Assembly: GCA_933228675.1 (NCBI GenBank) | Contig: OW121744.1 | Span: 17,824,492-17,888,491, forward strand | DNA: 64,000 bases | Source: Stomorhina lunata | Taxonomy: Eukaryota; Arthropoda; Insecta; Diptera; Rhiniidae | Direction: 5' to 3' | In this document: piece by piece, positions 12,601 to 25,287 of the stretch | Layout: each line of letters starts with the position of its first letter | How positions within the stretch are numbered: position 1 is the first letter of the stretch | The notes under the pieces: model-generated | What the model saw: the letters and a program-made list of their open reading frames with translations, nothing else | What the model was told of the DNA's origin: nothing | Database searches by the model: none | Made by a program: the position numbers and the translations under genes

Positions 12601-13010
12601 CTATTTACCACCTATAATTTGGTGTCGAGATCGATGGTGTACCAATTTCGACAGTGAAATACCCGAAAATTCTGAGTCACGCTCGACAGCCTCGCATAAA
12701 TTGCAAGTTCCTTAAATCACTAGCCGCAGTAATCGGGGAATGGACAAAGAAACCTTGCTGTCTACCTATAAAGCGATTGGTCAGTGGCAAATTATGCTGC
12801 TCCGGTGCGGTCAGCATCGCTAAGTGATACTCAGTGGAGTAATATTCATTGCTGCCAAAATGTAGCACTAAGAGCTAAAACAGGCTGTCTACAAATTACC
12901 TCACCACGTCATCTTCATGAGAAAACAAATATTCTTCCAGTAAAGGAACACAATATTATGCTATCTCAGCAGTTCCTTTTGGGATGTAATTGGAGAAATT
13001 TCCCATGAAT
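12601..13010 (+). pseudogene. Jockey-clade LINE C-terminal remnant
   Basis: Plus-strand pieces in shifting frames read VEIDGVPISTVKYPKIL, then MDKETLLSTYKAIG, then ANYAAPVRSASLSDTQWSNI, CQNVALRAKTGCL, HLHEKTNILPVKEHNIMLSQ and QFLLGC. This is the region after the reverse transcriptase domain in Jockey-type elements. Frameshifts and an internal stop show that it is dead. The 5' portion (EN, RT core) is absent. Confidence 0.8.
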
Positions 13011-13021
13011 TTTGTATTAGG

Positions 13022-13100
13022 AGATCGCCTAAAGGTTGGTCATCTGGCAGCCCTGATTTGAATCCTTTAGATTTCAAATTGTGGAAGTTTTAAAAAGATG
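13022..13100 (+). pseudogene. Tc1/mariner transposase scrap (SPDLNPLDF motif)
   Basis: The frame WSSGSPDLNPLDFKLWKF carries the motif around the third catalytic Asp of Tc1/mariner-type DDE transposases, ending at a stop. It abuts the Jockey remnant and precedes a separate mariner-like element. Confidence 0.55.
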
Positions 13101-13467
13101 TAATCTCCCACAAGTATACCTGATTCTCCTAACAGTGCTCTGGTTCGTGCAGTAGCCAATTTTGTATAATATATACAAAAATTTGTTCCAAAACCATTAA
13201 TTGGTTTTGTATATAAGCTGCTGTATTTAGTCTAGTTTGGCCCTATATTCTCGGGCCTCTACAGCAGTGGTTCTCATGAACTATTGTTTCTCGGCACCTT
13301 AAGACATTTCTGCAAAGATGCGGCCCACAAAAATATACTTTCCATAAGGAAATGATTAAATAAAGTGAAACCTGTAAAGTTGTTGTCTGTATTTGAACTT
13401 ATTAAATTGTCCGACTATAGCATTTTCTTTCATATTAATAATAACTCAGTGCTTTAACTGGGTTATA

Positions 13468-14286
13468 TCCGGTTTTTCAACAGGGATGCTACAAAAATAC
13501 AGCGAAAGGGACAGCAGGCGACGTCATATTTTTTGCTGCTTTTTTGATAATTCTCCTGATGGAAAGATATACGAGCCAACAACGAGTCGAAATTATTAAA
13601 ATTTACTACCGAAATTCGGAGTCAATGGCCTCAACGTTAAGAGTGCGAATCATCTTTAGCGATGAGGCTCATTTCTGGTTGAATGGCATCGTCAATAAAC
13701 CTAAAATGAGTTATTGGTCATGCAGCAATCCGCACGTACTTCATGAGCCATCATTGCATCCCGAAAAAAATACGGTTTGGTGTTGTTTAAGACCGGCACG
13801 TTACCGTGAATGGGAATCGCTACCGTTTAATGATAACCAAATATTTTTGGCCTCAATTAGATGATATGGAATTGGAGGACATGTGGTTCCAACAGGACGG
13901 CGCCACAAGCCACACATCGAATGTCACTATCAATTTATTGAAAACAAAGTTTGGAGAATGTCTTATCTCACGATTGGCAGCCTCGGTCGTGCAATTTGAT
14001 GCCCTTAGACTATTTCCTGTCTGGCCACTTCAGCCAGCGGCGATTGATGAACTTCGTACGAATATCGAACGTGAAATTGCATCATTATCAACCAATTTAT
14101 GCTTGAAAACCGTCAAAAATTGGGGTCAGCATCTGGACTTCTGCAAGCGTGACCGTGGTGGACATGCAAAAGAAATCGAGTTCCATAAATAATGGCATCA
14201 AACATGCTATTACAGGAATAGAGAATTTCATTGATATCCAAAACCGTTTTGTTTTATTTAAAAACTACTCTTATTGAAACCCCCTT
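13468..14286 (+). mobile_element. Internally deleted mariner-like (IS630-Tc1) transposon
   Basis: A transposase is split over overlapping frames at 13544-13864 and 13806-14192. It begins with the insect HTH domain (MERYTSQQRVEIIKIYYRNS), then passes after only a few residues into the catalytic region: FSDEAHFWLNG with the first Asp, then WFQQDGATSHT with the second. The third-Asp region (near ASVVQFDALRLFPVWPLQP) has lost its PxD motif. Most of the DNA-binding/linker region between HTH and catalytic core is missing. The ends are weak inverted repeats (GGTTTTTCAACA left, GGGGTTTCAATA on the complement right), each next to TA, as expected for this superfamily. Confidence 0.75.
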
Positions 14287-14289
14287 TAT

Positions 14290-15590
14290 ATTTAAATTAT
14301 CATGAATTTTTGACAGCATAGCTCCAGCCAAAACTCGGCGAATGACAATACAAAAACAGCAATCTATATTTCTTAGTCTGGCATCTCTACGAAATAAAAA
14401 CAAAAACTAATGTAAAGCAAACACAACAACAATAACTTCCTACACACTTTGTTTTTGTGCATTATTTTTTAACAATTCTTCTTTAATAACAATTTCTTCT
14501 GATTTATACTTGGTCGATGTTAAAATTTGTTATATTTTACGTATTTTGTCTTTTTTGAAATAGGAAAAGATTTTCCCCTAATGGGAAGAATAAGCAAAAA
14601 TTAAAATTATATTTTGCTTAAAAAAAAACTAAAATATATGAGGCCCTAAAAAATGTTTAGATAAGCACGAGAAAGGGTCCAATACCATATAAGGAATAAA
14701 ATGATCAAGGGCCTATAATAATGGCATACAGGAAAAGTTTCCATAACTATTTTTAATATATTTAATAGGATTCGTATTACATATTTATTTGCCAATCAAT
14801 TACAAGCATTTGTTGGGCTGCGAATTATTTTATTCATTTCAATAGGACGAGAAATATGTAGGGAATACTGTAATGTTTGTTAATTTTATGGTTTTCTTCA
14901 CTGGCATTAAATCGAAATCTGATTGATTTTCAATAATATTTTTATACACATTTTTTTTTCTTTTGTCTTAATTCACTTTTTTTCTTTAATCACCTTGATA
15001 TTTTTCCGTGTTATAACTCTGGTTTTTACTTTCTTAATCTTTCACTATAGAAACGTTTGTCCAGTTCTTTGGAAAATAAACACGTTCTTTATAGATTTCC
15101 GAAGATTTTTTAAAGTTTATTGCTTGTAATTTTTAAGTAAAAAATATCTTTAGACAATTTTCTTTTCCTATTGTCTTCAATTCAACACTTGTCACGACGA
15201 CGACGAACGAGAACGAATGCACAAATCACAAACAAAGACAAATACACAAACAACAATAACAGCTACTACAACAATAATTTTATTAGGAGCAGTTGTATTT
15301 TCAAGGCAGATTTGCAAAAAAGGGTACTTGTGAGTTATTTTCCAAACATTTTTATATAAAAACTTATTCTTAAATTAAAAGCAAATAGGGAGAATTTTAA
15401 TTTAATTAATATTCTTTTATTTTTGTTATTCTTAAGCTAAAGACATTTAAAAATGTTTCAGTACTAATGTTTCCAACTGCTCAATTATCCCTACTAAAAT
15501 GAAAATGCAGTTTTCAGGGGAAATTTATTAAGTGTTGCCCAATCTCTTTTAAAATATTCTTAAAATCTGTAAATTCATTGTTAGGATGAC
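14290..15590. other. Intergenic, nothing recognised
   Basis: AT-rich, short chance ORFs only. The hydrophobic frame at 14923-15129 is the usual product of T-rich DNA. Confidence 0.4.
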
Positions 15591-15599
15591 GTCCCATTA

Positions 15600-18500
15600 T
15601 CGAAAATTTTCATATAACTTTATAGAAAACTTTTTTTAAAGAAAATTTTACTTCAAAAAAACTTTTATTTTTATATTTTTTTCATAGAAAATATTTTTTT
15701 TTAATTTGATGTAAAAATTTTACTGAAATTTTGATAATGTAAAAATTTTTATAGAAAATTTTACTTGGAACAAAATTTATTTCAACTTTTATTTAATTTC
15801 GCTTCGAAATTTTTTTATGATTTTTTTTAAGTAAAATTTTTCAAAAATTATATTTTGATGTAAAATTATTTATAAATAATAAAATAAAATTTTTCATAAA
15901 TAATTTTTTGACATAAAATTTTTCATAAATAAAAAAATGTAAAATTTTTTAGATGTAAAATTTTTCATAAATCATTCTTTGATGAAAATTTTTCAAAAAT
16001 CATTTTTTGATGTAAAATATTTCATAAATCATTTTTGATGTAAAATTTTTCATAAATAATTTTTGATGTAAAATTTTTCATCAATAATTTTTTGATATAA
16101 AGTTTTTCATAAATAATTTTTTGATGTACAATTTTTCATAAATAATTTGTTGATGTAATATTTTTCATACGAAATTTTTTGATGTAAAATTTTTCGTAAA
16201 TAATTTTTTGATGTAAAATTTTTCATAAATAATTTTTTGATGTAAATTTTTTCGTAAATAATTTTTTGATGTAAAATTTTTCATAAATAATTTTTTGGTG
16301 TTAAATTTTAATAAATCATCTTTTGATGTAAAATTTCTCATTAATAATTTTTTGATATAAAATTATTCATAAATCATTTTTTGATATTAAATTTTTTATA
16401 AATAATTTTTTAATGTAAAATTTTTCATAAATAATTTTTTGATGTAAAATTTTTCTTAAATAGTTTTTTGATGTAAAATTTTTCATAAATAATTTTTTCA
16501 TGTAAAATTTTTCATAGAAATTTTTTTATGTAAAATTTTTCATAAATAATTTCTTGGTGTAAAATTTTTTATAAATAATTTTTTAGTAAAATTTTTCATA
16601 AATAATTTTTTGATATAGAATTTTTCATAAATAATTTTTTGATATAATTTTTCAACAAATAATTTTTTCATGAAAAATGTTCATAAATAATTTTTTGGTG
16701 GTTAATATTTCATAAAAAATTTTTTGATATAAAATTTTTCCTAAATTATTTTCTGAGGTAATTTTTTCATAATTAATTTTTTGATGTAAAATTTTTCATA
16801 AATAATTTTTTAATGATTTTCATAAATACTTTTTTGGTGTAAAATTTTTCTTTAATAATTTTTTGATGCAAAATTTTTCATAAATAATTTTTAGATATAC
16901 AATTTTTTATATAAAATTTTTTGATATAAAATTTTTTATAAATAGTTTTTAGGTGTTAAATTTTTCATAAATAATTTTTTGATGTAAAATTTTTCATAAA
17001 TCATTTTTGATGTAAAATTTTTCATAAATCATTTTTTGATGTAAAATCATTCATAAATATTTTTTTGATGTAAAATTTTTTATAAATAATTTTTTGATAT
17101 AATTTTTTGAAGAAAAATTTTTCATAAATATTTTTTGAAGCAAATTTTTTTCATAAAGAATTTTTTGTTGTAAAATTTTTCATTAATAATTTTTGATGGT
17201 AAAATTTTTCATAAAAAATTTTTTGATGTCAGTTTTTTCCATAAATAGTTTTTTGTTGTTAAATTTTTCATACATAATTTTTTGATGTACAATTTTTCAT
17301 AAATACTTTTTTGATGTAAAATTTTTCATAAATAATTTTTTGAAGTAAAGTTTTTTGATAAATAATTTATTGACGTAAAATTTTTCGTAAATAGTTTTTT
17401 GATGTAAAATTTTGTATAAATAATTTGTTGATATAAAATTTTTCATAAATAATTTTTTTTAGTAAATTTTTTTAAATAATTTTTGATGTAAAATTTTTCA
17501 TAAATATTTTTTTATGAAAAATTTTTCAAAAACAATTTTTTTTATAAAACATTTTTTTATAAATAATTTTTTATGCAAAATTTTTCATAAATAATTTTTT
17601 GATGTCAAATTTTTTATAAATAATTTTTAGATGTAAAATTTTAAATAAATAATTTTTTGATGTAAAATTTTTCATAAAAAAATTTTTTGATTTAAAATTT
17701 TATATAAATAATTTTTTTGTGTAAAAATTTTCATTAACAATTTTTTGATGTAAAATTTTAAATAAATAATTTTTTGATGTAAAATTTTTCATCAATAATT
17801 TTTTGATGCAAAATTTTTCATAAATAATTTTTTGATTTAAGATTTCTCATTAATAATTTTTTTATGTAAAATTTTGCATAAATAATTTTTTGATGTAAAA
17901 TTTTTTATAAATAATTTTTTGATGTAAAATTTTTTATGCAAAATTTTTCGTACATAGTTTTTTGATGTAAAATTTTTTGTAAATAATTTTTTGATATAAA
18001 ATTTTTCATAAATAATTTTTTGATGTAAAATTTTTTATTAATAATTTTTAGATGTAAAATTTTTAAGAAATAACTTTTTTAAGTAAAATTTTGTATAAAT
18101 AAATTGTAGATGTCAAATTTTTGTATGAAAAATTTTCATAATTAATTTTTTTATGAAAATTTTTCATAAATAATTTTTTGATGTAAAATTTTTTATGCAA
18201 AATTTTTCGTACATAGTTTTTTGATGTAAAATTTTTTGTAAATAATTTTTTGATATAAAATTTTTCATAAATAATTTTTTGATGTAAAATTTTTTATTAA
18301 TAATTTTTAGATGTAAAATTTTTAAGAAATAGCTTTTTTAAGTAAAATTTTGTATAAATAAATTGTAGATGTCAAATTTTTGTATGAAAAATTTTCATAA
18401 TTAATTTTTTTATGAAAATTTTTCAAAAATAATTTTTTGATGTAAAATTTTTTATGCAAAATTTTTCGTACATAGTTTTTTGATGTAAAATTTTTTGTAA

Positions 18501-19430
18501 ATAATTTTTTGATATAAAATTTTTCATAAATAATTTTTTGATGTAAAATTTTCTATTAATAATTGTTAGATGTAAAATTTTTAAGAAATAACTTTTTTAA
18601 GTAAAATTTTGTATAAATAAATTGTAGATGTCAAATTTTTGTATGAAAAATTTTCATAATTAATTTTTTTATGAAAATTTTTCAAAAATAATTTTTTGAT
18701 GTAAAATTTTTTATGCAAAATTTTTCGTACATAGTTTTTTGATGTAAAAGTTTTTGTAAATAATTTTTTGATATAAAATTTTTCATAAATAATTCTTTGA
18801 TGTAAAATTTTTTATTAATAATTTTTAGATGTAAAATTTTTAAGAAATAACTTTTTTAAGTAAAATTTTGTATAAATAAATTGTAGATGTCAAATTTTTG
18901 TATGAAAAATTTTCATAATTAATTTTTTTATGAAAATTTTTCATAAATAATTTTTTGATGTAAAATTTTTTATGCAAAATTTTTCGTACATAGTTTTTTG
19001 ATGTAAAATTTTTTGTAAATAATTTTTTGATATAAAATTTTTCATAAATAATTTTTTGATGTAAAATTTTTTATAAATAATTTTTAGGTGTAAAATTTTT
19101 AAGAAATAATTTTTTTAAGTAAAATTTTGTATAAATAAATTTTAGATGTAAAATTTTTGTATGAAAAATTTTCATAATTAATTTTTTTATGAAAAATTTT
19201 TATAAATAATTTTTTGATGTAAAATTTTTTCATAAATAACTTTTTGGTGTAAAATTTCTCATAAATATTTTTTAATATAAGATTTTTCATAAATAATTTT
19301 TTGATGCAAAATTTTTCATCAATAATTTTTTGATACAAAATTTTTCATAAATTATTTATTATGAAACATTTTTCGTACATAATTTTTTGATTTCAAAAAT
19401 AATTTTTTGACGTAAAAGTTTTCATAAATC
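15600..19430. repeat. AT satellite array (~30-bp units), with a 259-bp higher-order section
   Basis: About 3.8 kb of degenerate ~29-32-bp units on the theme 'aaaatttttcataaataatt' plus 'ttttgatgt'. Between about 17931 and 19200 the diverged units become a higher-order repeat: the marker 'tttttatgcaaaatttttcg' recurs at 17931, 18190, 18449, 18708 and 18967, exactly 259 bp apart. The array lies between the two host genes. Apparent ORFs inside it (for example 19099-19338 minus) are artefacts. Confidence 0.92.
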
Positions 19431-19439
19431 AGGAATCGA

Positions 19440-20750
19440 TTCTGAGTCGATCGGTATATTTAAAGATGGGTCTCAGTTATATATCTATATATGTATGTTT
19501 TTTTTGTATAAGTATGTATCTTTTGCGGGGCATGTTATAAAAAACAGATATACTTCTTAAGAGCTGGTGGTCTTTGGTATTATCCCAGATATAAAACTAA
19601 TTTAAAATATCAAAAGGCTCCGATTTGATAGATCTCTGAGGTCGTCCGAATAAAACGCTTTCAATTTTTTTTTTTATTATAAATAGCAATGGAAATATTT
19701 CATTTGGTAAGTGGATTTATATTGAACATAGATACCGATTTTTATATAATTTTGAACTCATGGCCATCATTTTTATTTTAATCACATTTTATTTTTAATT
19801 TCTTTTCAGATGATGAGGGTTTCTTATCAATTTTGTTACCTTGATGAAGGCACTTTAGGCTGAAGAATAAATCGATTATTTGGAAAAATAATTTTTAATC
19901 TTTGTTGTAGTTAATTGCTGTTTTATAAAAAGTTAATAAATATTTAGTAAATGCTGCTGATTCTTATAAGGGGTGGGAACTTAAAGCTCTTGAAGGGACA
20001 TATATATAGTAAGGACGTATATTAGCCATTTGAGTCCAATTATAAAACCTACAACATTACTTAGCTTATAGCTCATTCACATTGAGCTCGGAAACTAGTT
20101 AAAGTAGCACAAAACGAAAACTCCTTTTGTATGAGTTTTTAAGTCCCGTTTTATATGAATCAGGTTTACTGATCACCTGCATCCACGTTCACACACGAAC
20201 ATTTTCTTCATCAGTTTTTATTTTATTTTCCTTAAATTTCATACAAATTTTCAAAATTTTCGTTAACTTGATAGTACGGTCAGGTTTGTATCAATTTTAA
20301 TTCCGTCAGTTTTTTTCATACAAATTCAAGACTGATAAGCCAAACCTGACTAATGTAAAAGTAGATTTTTTGAAAACTATTAAAATACCGATACAACTCT
20401 GAGTTCATACCATTTATTACAACTCTAAGTTAGAAAAATGGGAAATCACAAAAAATAAATGTCAGTTTGAAATAAAATATAAAAAAACAATAATTTTATT
20501 TTTAAAAATTTCTGAAAAAAACGTTTTGAAAGTGATGAAAAAGTTATTATTTTATTGTTTTTTTTTTTAAATGAAATCTAATAATTTGAAAGTATTTGGT
20601 GTCCGGGTTTTAAAATTATTCGCGAGTAATAAATATATTTCTTCCCAAAAATTATGAAATGCCAAATTTTCAATAATGTAAATGGTAAAATTTTCCATGG
20701 TGTTTTCATTTCGAAAACACATAAAAACTTATAATTTGAATGGGCTATTA
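19440..20750. other. Intergenic, nothing recognised
   Basis: Unique AT-rich sequence with no supported gene. Confidence 0.4.
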
Positions 20751-20759
20751 CACCGTTGT

Positions 20760-21080
20760 ATATCCTGGAGTTCCTCATTGAATCTTCTATTCAGAAGTTT
20801 ATGTGTCTGGTTCTGAAGCATGGGACAGTGACAAAAGATGTGCTCAACCGATTCGGACGCGTTTTTGTCTGAGCACAGTGTTAAGCCTAGAATTTGGGAC
20901 ACAGTGGAAGGTTAGTATGCCTATGCATTTCCTTAAACTAGTTTTACTAAGACTTAGCAGAAACTTGGTTCTGCTTATATCAATATTAGACTATAAACCT
21001 CTAGATAGTTTACGGGCTAACCCAAAACTTTGTTCTCATGTAAGAGTAACAAATAGGCGTGTCTATCTCTGTTAATGATT
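20760..21080 (-). pseudogene. LINE RNase H/C-terminal remnant
   Basis: The minus strand reads LSKTSLRKCIGILTFHC near 20950-20900, then a broken cysteine-containing stretch and HLLSLSHASEP near 20830. This follows the pattern 'LSRxxLRxxxGxLTGHC ... EHxLCHCPA' of the tail of Jockey/R1-type LINEs with an RNase H domain. Several stops are present. Confidence 0.6.
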
Positions 21081-21439
21081 GTATCATATTTTGGCTCGAG
21101 CATGTCTTGGGGCTACGTCAGCAACTCCATTGCCTCTACATAATATCACTATTTCCAGGAATCCAACATAGTCTTAACTTGAATTTAGTTGATTTAGTCT
21201 ATGGAAACTAACCTAAATTTTGTAACTAATATGTATGTGATTCTTTCTCCTTGCAAAGCCTGACTATCGACATAGATGGTCACCTCACTATTTTCAGGTT
21301 TGTTTTTGGACTAAGCTCAGTCGTTTTCCACATGGCAAAGTATTCTGTCTGGCAGACACTGCCTCCCTCCATCAGCTAGTCTGTACGATTTCCTAATGCT
21401 TTGTTCTTTCAGAAAAAAGCCCGCATCAGTGCCGATATC

Positions 21440-22356
21440 CATTTTGGAGCCATCGGTGAGGATCGAGTTACCCTTAAAAAGCGAGGAGTGACCCTCCCAT
21501 TGAACTCTATCAGTAATAACGACCTCCGGTACTTAACTAAATCATAGCTCCAGTATTTATTTTAGAGCCATCTGCGAAGATCGAGTTGGCCTGAAAAGGC
21601 GATGATTTTTTTGTCCCACTTAACTCTATTGGGAAACTCGGTACTAAACTAAACAATAGAACCAGTGCCGATATATCCATTTTAAAGCCATCTGTGAAGA
21701 TCGAGTTGCACCCAAAACGCGATGAGTGATCCTCCCATTTAACTCTATCGTGAATAACGACCTCCGGTAATGAACTAAACAATAGCATAAGTGCCAATAT
21801 CGATTTTAGAGCCATCTGCTAAGATTGAGTGTCCATTGAAAAGCAAGGAGTTATCCTCCTATTTAAATCTATCGGGAATAATGACCCCCGTTACTGAACT
21901 AAATAATAGCACAAGTGTCAATATCGATTAAAGAGCCATCTGTGAAGATAGAGTTGGTACCCATTTTAGATCCATCTGTGAAGATCGAGTTGCCCAAAGC
22001 GATGGAATAACGATCGCCGGTACTGAACTAAACAATAGCACCATTTAAGAGCCATCTGTGGAGATCGAGTTGCAATTAAAAAGCGATAAGTGATTCTCTC
22101 ATTTAACTCTATCGGAAAAATCGAACTCCGGTACTGAACTAATCATTTTAAAGCCATCTGTTAAGATTGAGTTGCCCTTAGAAAACGAGGGGCGATCCTG
22201 CCATATAACTCTATCGGGAATAACGACCTCCGGTACTGAACTTAACAACAGCACAAGTGCCAATATCGATTTTAGAGTCATCTGTGGAGAAAGTGCTTCC
22301 CTTTAAAAGCGAGAAGTAATCATCCCATTTAACTCTGTCGGGAATAGCGAACTCAG
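21440..22356. repeat. ~120-bp minisatellite, left block
   Basis: Seven to eight imperfect copies of a ~105-125-bp unit marked by 'agccatctgtgaagatcgag', 'catttaactctatcgggaat' and 'acgacctccggtactgaact'. The markers recur near 21569, 21689, 21810, 21934, 22047, 22151 and 22272. The same unit resumes at 25288, so the array was one block before the LINE at 22357-25287 split it. Confidence 0.88.
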
Positions 22357-25287
22357 TTTTTTTTTTTTTTTTTTTTTTTTTTAGGACCAGCACTCAGGGG
22401 ATGACCCCTACTTATGCAATGCATTGTGTTGGAACTAGGAAAATAGGTTATGGGAGGGTGGATAGATGGAGTAGTGTTTATGGACATTTGATTTGAACTT
22501 TCCTATATTGCAACTGGCAGGAAAAATTTCTGCGGGAAGTAAATTCCACATACGAACTGTACGGCTAAAGAATGAATTTTCTCTGTAGTGTGTTGTTCTG
22601 TCTACTGGCCAATCGACTACGAAGGGATGAGCTCTAACAGATAGACGTGTATTGCGTAAAAAAATTCTAGTTTCGGGAACGAGTTCCCTGATTTCATTAG
22701 AGCACATTCCAAAGTAGTAACGATAGAACAGTGTGACACAACCCACATTGCGACGGTGTTCCAGTGAATCAATAGAGTTGGATACCCTACTGTCACCAAT
22801 AAGCACCTTCGCCCTCTCCTGTACTCGGTCAAGAAGCTCCAAAATAGACTTTGAAGCACCGGCCCATACATGAGAGTTGTATTCCATTTTCGGTCGGATA
22901 TAGGTGGTATAAATAGTAAGGAGATCAGATGAAGTGAAGTATGTCTTGCACCGTTTTAGAAAACCGAGACACTTGAATGCTTCTTTCGACACTTGAAAAA
23001 TGTGTTCAGTCCACCGGACATCACATTGAATTCTCATGCCCAGAACATCAAGAGTATCTGATTCCTCGATATTTTCACCACCCATTAATACAGATGAAGT
23101 AACATGATCCGCCGTGCGTTTATGCGTGAGCATACAACATTGAGTTTTCCGCGCATTAAAATCGACTCTATTCGCACGACCCCATTCTGAGATTGCTTCT
23201 AAATCGCGGTTTAATGATTCATTCATGTTTTGCCTCATAGTACCAATCTCTAAAGGGTTTGGTCTATGATTGAATGAATACGAATGGCAAATGTTACTAT
23301 CATCTGCAAAAGAGTAGATAGGATTGGAAGTTTGACGTAGAAGGTCGTTTATAAAGATAAGAAATAGAGTAGGAGAAAGAACGGAGCCTTGCGGTACCCC
23401 TGAATTTAGCTTGAACTCGTTTGATGAGATCCCATCTACAACAACTCTTATAGTGCGATCTCTGAGGAAGCTCGATATAAATCGAGAGAAGATATTACCG
23501 ACACCAAAAGCAATAAGTTTTGATAGAAGTGCTCCGTGCCACACTCTATCAAACGCCTTGGAAATATCCAGAGCCACAACTTTACTTTCGCCAAAACGGT
23601 GTATTGAATGACACCATTTTTCCGAAAGGAAGGCTAGCAGGTCTCCCGTAGAGCGTCCCCTACGAAATCCATACTGGCGGTCGCTTAGTAGGTTGTTAGA
23701 TTCCAGATATTTCACAAGATGGTGGTTTACCATACTCTCCAAAACTTTGGAGAGTGCAGAACAAATTGCTATTGGGCGGTAATTTTCAGGGTTGGTAGCC
23801 TCACCCTTTTTAGGGATTGGCGTTACATTAGCAACCTTCCAACACCGAGGAAATGTACCAGCTTGGTACAAGGTGCTGAAAAGGTTGGCTAATGGACGCG
23901 AAAGCGTCGAACAGCACTGCTTCAAGACCAGTGCTGGAATGCCATCCGGCCCTGAAGACTTGTTTATGTTGAGATCTGCTAAAACCCTTTTTACAGCACG
24001 GGCGCGAAAGAATATCTTTGGCATAGTTACAGATACTCTTTCGAGCTCGGGCGGAGGTTGAGTGCTTTCCGGCAAGCGGGAATTGCTTGCAAATAATTCA
24101 GCTAAAAGGTTAGCTTTGTCAACCGGGTCAGTGAATGTTTGACCATTCTTTAAAAGAGAAGAAATTGAAGAACTAGCATTATTCTTAACTCTTTTAACGA
24201 ATGACCAGAAACTCTTGCTGCCCCGAGGAGCAGCAAGAATTTTAGTACGAAGACGCTGCTCGTACAGAGCTTTTTCACGTCTTAATACTTTGGCACATGT
24301 ACGCCTTGCACGTTTGCGTTGCAAATCAGTAACTGGATTTTGGTTATTGCGCCAGTTTCTGAAAGCTTCCTCTCGGGATCTGACTGCTTGTTTGCACGTC
24401 TGATTAAACCAAGTTTTTACCTTTGGTTTAATCGAAATGTTTTTCACTGGGATAAACATTTTCATTCCCAGCTTAATAACATTAGAAACCATTTCCGCCG
24501 AGGCATTGACATTACTGTCGAGGAAACACAGTTTCCAGTTAAAATGCCTATAGAATTCGTTGAGCTCTGCCCAACGACCTTTTTCGTATAGAAAAATTGA
24601 ACGTTTCGTAGCTGTTTGCGAAATGCTGCGAAGTGAGGAGAGCGAAAAAGAGGCGGAAATGGTACAATGATCGGAATTTCCGAGAGGTGCAAGAACCTTT
24701 ACTTCATACTTATCAGGGTGTGAAGTAAGGAAAAGGTCAAGGATGTTTTGTTGGTGCCCATCAACACATGGAATATGTGTTGGCTCATTCACCAGTTGCG
24801 CAAGGTGATTGTGCGCTGCAAATAACTCAACATATTGGCCTTCAGGAGTTGTGTGGCTCGAATGGCGAAGCCAGGACGAGTTGTGAACATTGAAATCACC
24901 AGCAATAACGATTTCACTGCTCGGACAACTCTCGAGGATCTTCGAAATTGAATCGGAAAGGGCATCGAAGCCAGATAAAGTTGTGCCCCTTTCCGCGTTT
25001 GGACTTCTATAAAGAAACCCGAAGTACAAAAGATGCGCCCTGATTCTGAATTTAACCCAGAGACAGCTAAATTCGTTATCATGCGTGCCTAATGATTGCT
25101 GGCACTGGTACGCAACTTCATCGCGAATGTACATTGCAATGCCCCTATGAAGGTTAAAAAGGGATAGGAATTGATACCCAGGTATGTGAAAATCCTGTGG
25201 ATCAGCATTTTCAGATACCTGGGTTTCAGATAAGGCGAAAACATCCGGCCGATGGAGACAAATGTGTGCATAAACAGAGAAGAAATT
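22357..25287 (-). mobile_element. 5'-truncated non-LTR retrotransposon inserted in a minisatellite
   Basis: On the minus strand the element runs from about 25287 to a 26-base poly(A) (poly(T) at 22357-22382). Minisatellite units flank both sides. ORF1 and the first part of the endonuclease are missing, typical of incomplete target-primed reverse transcription. Both junctions fall in the 'tcgggaa..cgacctc' part of the unit, so a ~20-bp target duplication is possible but cannot be separated from the repeat itself. Confidence 0.9.

Noticed and set aside
14923..15359. Small hydrophobic or basic proteins
   Set aside because: Short frames in T- or A-rich DNA with no domain, codon bias or context.
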